21,107 nt of DNA from a virus. Below, piece after piece: positions 7,027 to 14,567 of the stretch; position 1 is the first letter of the stretch, and every line of letters starts with the position of its first letter. Below the pieces are notes generated by a model that was given only the letters and a program-made list of their open reading frames with translations, was not told the origin of the DNA and searched no databases. The translations under genes were made by a program, and so were the position numbers. The DNA lies in IMG/VR virus record IMGVR_UViG_3300025151_007610, positions 1-21,107 of that record; one strand, 5' to 3'.

Positions 7027-7653
7027 CTATGTGCGGTAGAAAACTTTATCTGGCCAATGTTCCAACAGAACTTTGAAACCTTGCTGACTCAAATATTTTT
7101 CAATTTCTCTATTGCTACTACCATATTTTTTAGTATTGTTATTCAATTCGATCATGATGTACTGACACTTCTTCAATGTTTGCTTGGCTCCCTTCAGCAC
7201 TTCCATTTCATAACCTTCTACGTCTATCTTAATAAGGTCTATGTCTAATATTTTTAGACTGTCAACGGTCACCATTGGTATTGTTCCTTCGCCAATCACA
7301 CGTTTACTTTGAGTGAAATCGTCATTAGACAATGATATAGTCTTTAGATGTTGCCCAACTGCCAACTGGTGTGTCTCTACATCTTCAGGCACATTTTTCA
7401 CCAAACATTCATAGTGTAACGCATCAGGTTCAAAAGCAATGACTCTGCCACAATATTTGTTCATCGCTACGCTCCATGTTCCTACCCATGCACCTATATC
7501 TAGGATGTGATTAAATTTTAAATTTTTTTCCTCGCAGTAATCAATAAATTTTTGAAGGCATTTGTTTTGTGTAAAGGGTTTGCCTGCTCTCCAATCCTCT
7601 ATGTGAATATCATTTGTTGGAACCCAAAAGCCGTTTACCTTTTCTGTTTTCAC
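7027..7653 (-). CDS. FkbM-family SAM-dependent methyltransferase
   Basis: 208 residues. The SAM-binding motif I is LDIGAWVG (51-58), followed by VIAFEPD (71-77), AVG near 98, the family-typical VTVDSL (128-133) and IKIDVEGYEMEVLKGA (141-156), the hallmark of FkbM O-methyltransferases. Known members methylate hydroxyl groups of sugars and natural products, often blocking chain extension or masking epitopes. The start is GTG, inside the stop of the upstream gene (GTGA, 7650-7653), a sign of coupled translation. Within a glycosyltransferase operon the simplest role is 2-, 3- or 4-O-methylation of a sugar in the finished glycan; the position is unknown. Confidence 0.9.
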   Translation of the reverse strand: MKTEKVNGFWVPTNDIHIEDWRAGKPFTQNKCLQKFIDYCEEKNLKFNHILDIGAWVGTWSVAMNKYCGRVIAFEPDALHYECLVKNVPEDVETHQLAVGQHLKTISLSNDDFTQSKRVIGEGTIPMVTVDSLKILDIDLIKIDVEGYEMEVLKGAKQTLKKCQYIMIELNNNTKKYGSSNREIEKYLSQQGFKVLLEHWPDKVFYRT

Positions 7654-8462
7654 AAAAGTCCTTTATCCATTAATATTTCTACTGCTTTTCCGTTCTCTAT
7701 CTCTTCTGGTGTGAACTGCTGATATGCTAAACTGTAGAGCCAATCTTCGCAACCTACAAAATATGGATTTTCGATGTCAGCAAGTTCTTGCCCGCCAACT
7801 TCTTTTGCAAAACTTTTTTCATCACAGATGACAGGTACTCCCATGCACTGTGCCTCTACTGCCGCTATTGAACAACTTGTGACAACTACCCATGCATCTT
7901 TCAGATCTTCGGAAAGCGGAATCTTTGCCTCACTGGGTCCTGATGTCCCTCTGCCCCTAGGTTTTTCTCGAATTCTTATTGGTCTGTCTGTGTACCTTTT
8001 AATCTGTTCCACAGTGTCTTTTGTCCAGTTCGGCTTTCCTAAATAATCATGAATGCTATTAGAACTAGGACAGACCAAAATGTAACTTCCTTTAAAATCA
8101 GGTGCCTTTATTTTAATGCCAAATTTATCAAACCTATCGGACTTACACATTTTGAGATATGAGGCATGTATTCCATTTTTACAAATTCGCCAATAGTGAT
8201 TGTTTGGTTTAAGATTGCTATTATCAAATCTACCAAAATAAGGAGTGTCTGTAAACCAAAATTGATGTTTTCGTTGTTCAAGTTTTTGCACCATAGGTCT
8301 ATTATTTCCAACAAATCCCCAAAACATAGAATTTGCAACAGGATCCGTTTCGATATTGTTATCTAAAATTTTTGTCTGTTCGGGCCAAGATTTTCGCACA
8401 CCATTTATAACTTCCCATGCTTTACTATTTGGATTATTAAATGGAGAGTAAATTGTTAGCAT
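7650..8462 (-). CDS. capsule-synthesis/GT-B-like transferase paralogue P1
   Basis: 270 residues. Together with the genes at 10268, 11073 and 15438 it forms a diverged family in this window. Shared marks: a strand-helix block ending in RPIRIREKP (161-168) and a downstream VVTSCSIAAVEAQCMGVPV (193-211), which follows the S/T-S/T-x4-E-A-x3-G-x-P-V pattern seen in the C-terminal half of GT-B capsule transferases such as KpsC/KpsS. The end WLYSLAYQQFTPEEIENGKA is also shared. The N-terminal WFTDTPYFGRF is closest to paralogue P2. No membrane segment. The start overlaps the SGNH gene by 26 bases. Likely a cytoplasmic sugar transferase; without structure prediction a non-catalytic or other nucleotide-sugar role cannot be excluded. 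Confidence 0.65.
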   Translation of the reverse strand: MLTIYSPFNNPNSKAWEVINGVRKSWPEQTKILDNNIETDPVANSMFWGFVGNNRPMVQKLEQRKHQFWFTDTPYFGRFDNSNLKPNNHYWRICKNGIHASYLKMCKSDRFDKFGIKIKAPDFKGSYILVCPSSNSIHDYLGKPNWTKDTVEQIKRYTDRPIRIREKPRGRGTSGPSEAKIPLSEDLKDAWVVVTSCSIAAVEAQCMGVPVICDEKSFAKEVGGQELADIENPYFVGCEDWLYSLAYQQFTPEEIENGKAVEILMDKGLL

Positions 8463-9126
8463 CTATAAACTCCTTCAATTGCTTCGCCCATTCTTTGTGT
8501 CCTAATTCATTTGGGTGTGGATCATTTGGTTTGCATTGTTGATTATTTTCAACTGTGTAATCTAAATGACTGGTTTCAGGTTTGAAAAATCTATCTTTTG
8601 AAATCTTATCCCACAGCAATTTGATATCAGGGTTAGTAATCTTGGCATCTGAAAGTGTGTTATAAAACACGTATGGATATTTTTTATTCAAAAAATAATC
8701 TTGTAAATCTAGTAATCCTAATATAGATTCGACCTGTGTCATTTGATCTAGATCTGCTCCTAGGCTGAATAGATATTTTGTAAAGTTTGTGGTGTGTTTG
8801 TCTCTGTTAGGATCCCAAGTTTTCCAGGTAGTCTTCATTGTTGGGAACTTATGTGCCTTGTATCCATCAGATGTTGGAAAATCAAATCTATTGCCTCCAC
8901 TTGATCCTATAAGGAAAAAACACTTCTCCGCAAGTGCTGGGAACTTTTCACACCAGACCCTCGTTGTCCACATCAATCTTTTTGAACCCCTACCACCATT
9001 CGCAAGGTTTACTTCAACATCTAAACCTAAAAGTTTGGCTAGTTCTAAGCCACAATGAGTGTTGACATTATCTCTTGGTCTATAGGTCAAAAACGAACAA
9101 CCATTTATGAATAGTTTGGAAGGCAT
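8437..9126 (-). CDS. SGNH/GDSL-like hydrolase
   Basis: 229 residues, first gene of the minus-strand operon. The start MPSKLFINGCSFLTYRP has block I with the presumed nucleophile Ser in GCSF (S11). NLANGGRGSKRL near 40-51 supplies the Gly of block II, FFLIGSSGGNR near 90 resembles block III, and DPHPNELGHKEWAKQ near the C-terminus (D202, H204) resembles block V. The Asp-His spacing is DxH, not the usual DxxH, so the catalytic set needs checking. Family members are esterases, and some add or remove acetyl groups on polysaccharides. In this operon glycan O-acetylation or de-acetylation is the most natural role. No signal peptide, so it would act in the cytoplasm. Confidence 0.75.
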   Translation of the reverse strand: MPSKLFINGCSFLTYRPRDNVNTHCGLELAKLLGLDVEVNLANGGRGSKRLMWTTRVWCEKFPALAEKCFFLIGSSGGNRFDFPTSDGYKAHKFPTMKTTWKTWDPNRDKHTTNFTKYLFSLGADLDQMTQVESILGLLDLQDYFLNKKYPYVFYNTLSDAKITNPDIKLLWDKISKDRFFKPETSHLDYTVENNQQCKPNDPHPNELGHKEWAKQLKEFIDANNLLSI

Positions 9127-9143
9127 AACTCAATAATTATAGT
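9116..9143 (+). promoter_or_regulatory. promoter candidate for the plus-strand glycan operon
   Basis: TTGGAA (9116-9121), 16-base spacer, TATAGT (9138-9143), 22 bases before the ATG at 9166. No Shine-Dalgarno site is evident before that ATG. It overlaps the promoter candidate of the divergent operon. Confidence 0.4.
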
Positions 9144-9164
9144 ATAGTTATTGGCAAATTACAA
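9136..9164 (-). promoter_or_regulatory. promoter candidate for the minus-strand glycan operon
   Basis: On the minus strand TTGTAA (9164-9159), 17-base spacer, TATAAT (9141-9136), only nine bases before the ATG at 9126. The perfect -10 and correct spacing support it; the -35 matches four of six bases. It shares its bases with the opposite promoter candidate, so the two would compete for RNA polymerase. Confidence 0.45.
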
Positions 9165-9165
9165 C

Positions 9166-10248
9166 ATGAAGAACATTGATTCGATCAAATATTTTCTAGA
9201 TAGGTGGGAAACTATTGATAACAGTTACGACTACTCTGTGCCATATCATGAGAATATCGATCCACATTTCACAAGTTTACCAACTTTTGTTGCGGAGTTT
9301 TACAACTGTAAGATACATAGCACTCCCATACTGACTACAATGGAGAATAAACTGATCACAAGTTACGTTTGGGGACTCACTCATCAAAGTAAATTCAAAC
9401 CACAAAAATCCCATGGCATGTGGAAGGAATGGGGAGACAATGTCGACATAGATATGTCACCTGTGGATCAAGAATTTCATGAAAGATACACATATGTGTG
9501 GCTTCCCATTGACGAACAAAGCGTTGAAAATCCATGGCACATATGGATAGACGTCATTAGTAAATTTCGACTGATGGAAAAAAGATGGTCCACTAACTTT
9601 TCAAGATACTGTTATGTGTTGGCAAATGAAAGCAAGTACATGGAAAAGGTTTTGAAAGAATTATTTCCAGATGTGAAAGTGGTTGTAATGCCAAAAAATA
9701 AAGTGTGGCAGTTTAAACATTTGTTGGTGCCAAGTTTAAGTAATTCTAAAGACGGAGTTCTAACGCCACATCTTGCAGACTGGCTAAGACATTTTAAAGG
9801 ACTCACTGGACTAAAACAAATCACGCCACATAGGAAAATTGTTGTGCTACGTCCTGGGGCCAAAACTAGAAAAATAACAAATTCGGATGAACTGTTACTG
9901 GCCTTAAAAGGTTGGGAAACTGTTGCGTTGGAAAAAATGACCATCCGCGAACAAATGAAAACTTTTGCTGAAGCCACACACATTGTTGCGGCGCATGGTG
10001 CGGGTTTAGTAAATTTATTATGGTGTAGGCCAGGAACCAAAGTGTTAGAGATTCAAGATCCAAAAATGATTCATAAAAAAGTTTATCCAGTGTTGTCACA
10101 TCATCTTGGCTTGGAACATCAACTTTATCTTGCGGATACCATTGCAATCCCTTTACAAAATAATAAAAAACCAGCAGGAATAAAAAGATTCAGCGACCTA
10201 ATAAATTTCAGAGTAAATGTGAAAGATTTGATTAGACATTTAGATTAG
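9166..10248 (+). CDS. GT61-family glycosyltransferase (DUF563)
   Basis: 360 residues from the ATG at 9166; a TTG at 9151 is in frame but the ATG is preferred. The C-terminal half carries the GT61 signature: RKIVVLRPGAKTRKITNSDEL (223-243), where family members have the conserved Arg and an N-(D/E)-E segment, then a helix MTIREQMKTFAEATHIVAAHGAGL (258-281) and NLLWCRPGTKVLEIQDPK (283-300). The HGAGL-N and following P-G-x-x-V-x-E are the usual hallmarks. Eukaryotic GT61 members add xylose, arabinose or GlcNAc to proteins and glycans; bacterial and phage acceptors are mostly unknown. The first 200 residues are variable and probably hold acceptor recognition. No signal anchor, unlike the eukaryotic enzymes. 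First gene of the plus-strand operon. Confidence 0.85.
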   Translation: MKNIDSIKYFLDRWETIDNSYDYSVPYHENIDPHFTSLPTFVAEFYNCKIHSTPILTTMENKLITSYVWGLTHQSKFKPQKSHGMWKEWGDNVDIDMSPVDQEFHERYTYVWLPIDEQSVENPWHIWIDVISKFRLMEKRWSTNFSRYCYVLANESKYMEKVLKELFPDVKVVVMPKNKVWQFKHLLVPSLSNSKDGVLTPHLADWLRHFKGLTGLKQITPHRKIVVLRPGAKTRKITNSDELLLALKGWETVALEKMTIREQMKTFAEATHIVAAHGAGLVNLLWCRPGTKVLEIQDPKMIHKKVYPVLSHHLGLEHQLYLADTIAIPLQNNKKPAGIKRFSDLINFRVNVKDLIRHLD

Positions 10249-10267
10249 AACAAGTTAAAATTAAGTT

Positions 10268-11083
10268 ATGTACTATGCAGTAAAAACGGAAAGAGTTAAT
10301 ACACAAAAATACATTGACTCTATGAATAGAGGTATGCGTGGTAAACTTGTTGCCTATCATGATGTGCTTAATTCAACTGACTGTGAAAAAGTTACTTTTA
10401 TGGGTGTCCTACGTGGTACTAACCTTGTATACAACTGGGCAAAACAAAATAAAAAAGATTTCTACTACATTGACAGACCATATTGGGGTGAAAGCAGGGG
10501 CACACCTTATTGGATGAGGTGTGTGAAAAATGAACACGTGAAAACATTTGTTGAACACCGCCCGGATGACCGATACAAAAAATATTACAGAGGTGACCCT
10601 ATAAAACCTTATCACAAGAACGGAAAGTACGTGTTAGTTGTTCCACCGAGCCATAGTATGGCTCTGCACTTTGGTTCTCCTGACTGGCTGGACACGACCT
10701 TACAAACTTTAAAAGCAAACACAGATAGAGAATTAATTGTTAGGGAAAAACCTTACAATCCAAAAAGTTTTTTAGATGAACAAGGCAGAATGCAACCAGG
10801 ACCAAGTGAGAATAAACAACCTGCTAGGCCATTCGAATGGGATCAAGTCCATGCAGTTGTAACATTCAACAGTTCGATTACGATCAAGGCCCTACACAAC
10901 GGAGTGCCGTGTTTTACAAACTTCGAAAATCCTTGTACATCTATCTGTGAATCAGATTTCAGCAAAATCGAGACGCCGATGTATGAAGATAGACAACCAG
11001 TGTTCCATAGTTTAGCATACGGTCAATTTACACAGGAAGAGTTTCGAAACGGTTATGCATTGAGGACACTAGATGAAAGTTGA
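10268..11083 (+). CDS. capsule-synthesis/GT-B-like transferase paralogue P2
   Basis: 271 residues. It shares with P1 the N-terminal YYIDRPYWG (compare FTDTPYFG), the block KYVLVVPPS followed by helix and LIVREKP (156-162), the HAVVTFNSSITIKALHNGVP segment (195-214), and the end FHSLAYGQFTQEEFRNGYA. P1 and P2 are the closest pair in the four-member family. In the E-A position of the GT-B C-terminal motif P2 has K-A, and it also lacks the usual Val after G-x-P (it has Cys), so the active site may differ. No membrane span. A 19-base gap with no clear ribosome site separates it from GT61; its end overlaps P3 by 11 bases. Role inferred as a sugar transferase of the same glycan. Confidence 0.65.
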   Translation: MYYAVKTERVNTQKYIDSMNRGMRGKLVAYHDVLNSTDCEKVTFMGVLRGTNLVYNWAKQNKKDFYYIDRPYWGESRGTPYWMRCVKNEHVKTFVEHRPDDRYKKYYRGDPIKPYHKNGKYVLVVPPSHSMALHFGSPDWLDTTLQTLKANTDRELIVREKPYNPKSFLDEQGRMQPGPSENKQPARPFEWDQVHAVVTFNSSITIKALHNGVPCFTNFENPCTSICESDFSKIETPMYEDRQPVFHSLAYGQFTQEEFRNGYALRTLDES

Positions 11084-12056
11084 AATATTTAGACGCACAG
11101 TAAAGGACAGGAAGACTGGAATGAGTTTCCAGTTATTGCAACACATGGCCGAAGGAATCAAGGCTTGTGGCGACACACCGATTATGGTAAATGAAAAACT
11201 TACAGGTGAATGGAGGCCTAACGAAATGGAACCAACAGAAAAAATAGGTTGCATGTTCGGATACGGTGGCAAGAATCAACCCCACCACACCAAAGGACGA
11301 AGACGTGACCTAGTTGAAAGGGCAAAGAAAAAAGGCATCTACATTATCACTTTTGACGGCGGAATACTATCAAGTTTTGGAAACACAATCACACACCCGC
11401 AACACCACTGGCGTGTTAGTTTATACTCACCAATGAACAACGGCAACTTCCTATCAGATGACAGTCCACCTGATAGATGGAATATGATGAATCGATTATG
11501 GAATATAAGATATGAGCCATGGAGGAAGTCAAACGAAAATGATCCCATACTATTTGTATTGCAACCAAAAGACAACTGGAGCATGGATGAACTTGATCCA
11601 ATAGACTGGTTCAAAGATGTGTACAACAAAATCAGACCATTGACAAAAAGAAAATTTTTGATAAGGCCACACCCGAACCACATGGCACAAATGATCAAAA
11701 GAAAAAATGAGTTTCCAAATGACTGTGAACTAATAGAAGGAAAGTCACACTGGGTAGGTGACGAGAAAAAGTACTACAGATTCAACTTCCAAGACGCTAT
11801 AACTAATGTTCATGCTGTTATTACTCACAATTCTACTGCCAGTGTCGACTCTTGCGTTCGTGGAATCCCTACCTTTGTTACAAGCAATCTTGCGATTTGT
11901 TGGCCTGTAGCCAACACTGATTTGACAAAAATAGAAACACCAATCTTTCCTGATCGTGAACAATGGGTTTACGATATTGGATATAAGATGTGGAGTACCG
12001 AAGAAATACGTAGTGGCACTGTGTTTAAACGTTTCAAAAATAAGTTGGGTTTATAA
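11073..12056 (+). CDS. capsule-synthesis/GT-B-like transferase paralogue P3
   Basis: 327 residues, the longest of the four. It has FLIRPHP (195-201) where P1 and P2 have RxREKP, HAVITHNSTASVDSCVRGIP (247-266) for the GT-B-like C-terminal motif (D replaces E before a small residue), and the shared end PDREQWVYDIGYKMWSTEEIRSGTVFKRFKNKLG. The HNSTASVDSCVRGIP form is the closest of the four to capsule-synthesis (KpsC/KpsS-type) proteins. The N-terminus has a GCMFGYGGKNQPHHTKGRRR region found in no other paralogue here except as spacing. The gene begins inside P2 and its stop TAA shares a base with the asparagine synthetase ATG. Transferase role inferred; donor unknown. Confidence 0.65.
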   Translation: MKVEIFRRTVKDRKTGMSFQLLQHMAEGIKACGDTPIMVNEKLTGEWRPNEMEPTEKIGCMFGYGGKNQPHHTKGRRRDLVERAKKKGIYIITFDGGILSSFGNTITHPQHHWRVSLYSPMNNGNFLSDDSPPDRWNMMNRLWNIRYEPWRKSNENDPILFVLQPKDNWSMDELDPIDWFKDVYNKIRPLTKRKFLIRPHPNHMAQMIKRKNEFPNDCELIEGKSHWVGDEKKYYRFNFQDAITNVHAVITHNSTASVDSCVRGIPTFVTSNLAICWPVANTDLTKIETPIFPDREQWVYDIGYKMWSTEEIRSGTVFKRFKNKLGL

Positions 12057-13789
12057 TGTGTGGCATATACGGAATAACAGATCACGATCCAACCTATATA
12101 CAACAGTATATAAAAAAATGTTCGCATAGAGGACCAGATGGATTCAAAGTATGGTGGGATCCAGATCACAAAGTCACACTGGGACACAATCTTCTTAGTA
12201 TTATGGCTAATCCTAATTTATCTACCCAACCATGGAAAACTCCTGCCGGAAATATTTTGGTATACAATGGAGAGATCTTTAATTACTACGAACTAAAGGA
12301 GAAGTACAAAGGCAAAGGTTTTGCCGGTATAACAGGTTGCGATACAGAACTACTTGCATGGGGACTAGATGAGTTTGGTATCAGTTTCCTAGACGAGATA
12401 GATTCAATGCATGGATTTGCCTATTACAAAATTGACACAGGCGAAATATTCATATCAAGAGATCATGCAGGGGTGAAGCCTCTCTATTATGCAGAAATAA
12501 GGGAGGGTCTGGTGTTTGGATCTGAACTGAAGGGACTACTTGACAAGGTCCCAGGAGCAAGGAACATGGACATGCTGGCGGCAAACTTTTTGAGTAGGAC
12601 TGGCTGTAATCCATCACGGAACTCTATATTTTCTGGCATAAGGCAATTATTGCCAGGTGAAACTTTGATCTATGATATCAAAGAAAAAAAATTTACAGGG
12701 TCAAAAAGAATATACATCAAACCAACAGGAAACAACAAATATGATCAAAAAGAATTTAGAAAACAAGTACACGACGCTGTAAAAAGATGTGCCATTGGAC
12801 AAAGAAAAATTGGGGTTTTCTTGAGCGGTGGCCTAGATTCAAGCATGGTGGCATTTGAATTAGGCAAAATTAAAAAAGATTTAAACACTTTCACAAACAA
12901 GATGCACCCTGAAGTAACTGGTCCGGAGGACTACAATAGTGATGCCAATGCCGCAAAAGTTCTAGCAGAGCAAGAACACTATAATCACACAGAAGTTGTT
13001 ATGACACCGAAAGAGTACATGGAAACATGGGACAAGTCTATATATTACATGGAACAACCAATTTTCAATCCTAGCATGTCAATGTATTGCTACACAAACA
13101 AAGTTATGTCTGAGAATGGCATTGTCGTGACCATGGCAGGAGATATGGGTGACGAACTCCTAGGCGGTTATCCGAAATACCAAAAAATGTTTTACGATAG
13201 AACCAATTGGCCTGTTAATTGGAGGGGACTGCTGTCCTTATGGATAAAGAGGATAAAAAGACCTAAAAGTTTAGTGCAAAATCCTATGCCTGATTCATCT
13301 TTGATAGATGCTCTCGAAGATTGCTATTCAAGTGAACTTTGGAATAGCAAGGACCCTGTGGCCTCGTACATGGCCTTGGACTGTGTTACTCAGGCGCCTG
13401 CAGAATTTTTCAGTAGGAACGATACATATGGAATGGCACACAGCATGGAAGGACGTTTTCCTTTGGCAACTAAAATCTTTATGCAATATTGCATAGGCAT
13501 ACCAACAAAATACAAACTAGATAAATCAGAAACAAAGATAATTTCTCGAAACGCTTATCTAGGTATTTTGCCAAATCAAATAACTTCCAAATCCAAAACT
13601 GGCTGGACGGTTCCAGTTGGCTACTGGCTAACAAACAAAATGGACAATAAACTCACAAATTTTTACACAAGAAGCATGGGCAATCAGCGACTTAATAAGA
13701 TCACCACAAGTCAAAAGTCTGCAAAAGCGTTGATACCGGATTTAATTTACAAGGACTGGAAAACAACCTACGAGGTGAAAAATGCATAG
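12056..13789 (+). CDS. asnB: glutamine-hydrolysing asparagine synthetase-like amidotransferase
   Basis: 577 residues, near the 554 of E. coli AsnB. The N-terminal glutaminase starts with the obligatory Cys2 (MCGIYGI) that hydrolyses glutamine, followed by HRGPDG (24-29), YNGEIFNYYEL (70-80), CDTELL (95-100) and SRDHAGVKPLYY (134-145). The synthetase half has the pyrophosphate loop LSGGLDSS (256-263), FTNKMHP and later AGDMGDELLGGYPKY, all expected for ATP-dependent amide formation. The enzyme uses ATP, glutamine and a carboxylate. In cells this makes asparagine, but relatives in surface-polysaccharide clusters amidate sugar acids. Its place between transferase paralogues and a sulfotransferase favours the second role, though a supply of asparagine in infection is also possible. 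It overlaps both neighbours. Confidence 0.9.
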   Translation: MCGIYGITDHDPTYIQQYIKKCSHRGPDGFKVWWDPDHKVTLGHNLLSIMANPNLSTQPWKTPAGNILVYNGEIFNYYELKEKYKGKGFAGITGCDTELLAWGLDEFGISFLDEIDSMHGFAYYKIDTGEIFISRDHAGVKPLYYAEIREGLVFGSELKGLLDKVPGARNMDMLAANFLSRTGCNPSRNSIFSGIRQLLPGETLIYDIKEKKFTGSKRIYIKPTGNNKYDQKEFRKQVHDAVKRCAIGQRKIGVFLSGGLDSSMVAFELGKIKKDLNTFTNKMHPEVTGPEDYNSDANAAKVLAEQEHYNHTEVVMTPKEYMETWDKSIYYMEQPIFNPSMSMYCYTNKVMSENGIVVTMAGDMGDELLGGYPKYQKMFYDRTNWPVNWRGLLSLWIKRIKRPKSLVQNPMPDSSLIDALEDCYSSELWNSKDPVASYMALDCVTQAPAEFFSRNDTYGMAHSMEGRFPLATKIFMQYCIGIPTKYKLDKSETKIISRNAYLGILPNQITSKSKTGWTVPVGYWLTNKMDNKLTNFYTRSMGNQRLNKITTSQKSAKALIPDLIYKDWKTTYEVKNA

Positions 13790-14567
13790 AAGAATTGGCA
13801 TTTTGAGGAACCAATACGAAAACATACCAAACTTGATTCTAAGTTTTCCTAGATGTGGGCGGACATGGATGAAACATTTACTTGGACACTACATCTCAAA
13901 AAAATATAAAGTTGAATTCACTAAATGGGTGGACAGACCCAGGCCGGGCATACCAAGGATTCTCTTCCGACATGACTGGATGAGCACCACGGGACACATA
14001 CCATGGGACGACTATTTTAGAATACAAGATGAATGTAAATTTATTTTTAGTAAGGAGATGGAAAAACAAAAAATTATATATCTGTTCCGGAACCCAATTG
14101 ATGTTTTGTTTAGTTATTGGCCATATCTGCAGAGCATACCTTACAAAAATTTTACCTGTCCACAACACACAGACATAATTGATTTTGCTAGTAATAAACA
14201 GTGGGGATTCGATATCATAATAAACTTTATGAATGCACAATTGGATCATTACGATAAACACAAAGGAAAAAAATTAATTGTACGTTATGAAAATTTGAAG
14301 GCGGACGACACGGACTGGCGTAAAATGATTGAGTTCATATTTGGATCATATTCAGACAGTTGGGATCAAGAAGCATACTCATATGCTAAAGAACAAACTA
14401 CATTTACCAAGATGCAGGAAAAAAACAATGCCAGCGTTCCCCCAGAACTAAAATTTTACAGGAGAGGGCAATCAGATTACATAAAAGAACTGCCAGCAGA
14501 AAAACATGATATCTTATTGAACTGGCCAGGGTATAAGGATTTAAATAGGAGAATAAATGAAAATTAA
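13782..14567 (+). CDS. sulfotransferase (PAPS-dependent)
   Basis: 261 residues. LILSFPRCGRTWMKHLL holds the 5'-phosphosulfate loop SFPRCGRTW (21-29), and IIYLFRNPIDVLFSYW (98-113) is the 3'-phosphate motif with R103 and S111, the two PAPS-binding signatures of cytosolic-type sulfotransferases. A later IVRYENLKAD matches the conserved strand near the C-terminal half. The reaction moves sulfate from PAPS to a hydroxyl or amine. There is no membrane anchor. The ATG overlaps the asparagine synthetase stop by eight bases and its own end overlaps the next gene by 11. The likely substrate is the sugar product of the neighbouring transferases, giving a sulfated glycan; PAPS would have to come from the host. 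Confidence 0.85.
   Translation: MHRRIGILRNQYENIPNLILSFPRCGRTWMKHLLGHYISKKYKVEFTKWVDRPRPGIPRILFRHDWMSTTGHIPWDDYFRIQDECKFIFSKEMEKQKIIYLFRNPIDVLFSYWPYLQSIPYKNFTCPQHTDIIDFASNKQWGFDIIINFMNAQLDHYDKHKGKKLIVRYENLKADDTDWRKMIEFIFGSYSDSWDQEAYSYAKEQTTFTKMQEKNNASVPPELKFYRRGQSDYIKELPAEKHDILLNWPGYKDLNRRINEN

Noticed and set aside
9612-10040. Minus-strand 142-residue open frame inside the GT61 gene
   Set aside because: It lies over the conserved GT61 motifs on the plus strand and shows Cys/Ser-rich content typical of reverse-frame shadows.
13896-14261. Minus-strand 121-residue open frame with hydrophobic stretches, possible membrane protein
   Set aside because: It falls wholly inside the sulfotransferase, whose PAPS motifs are clear, and has no plausible start context.
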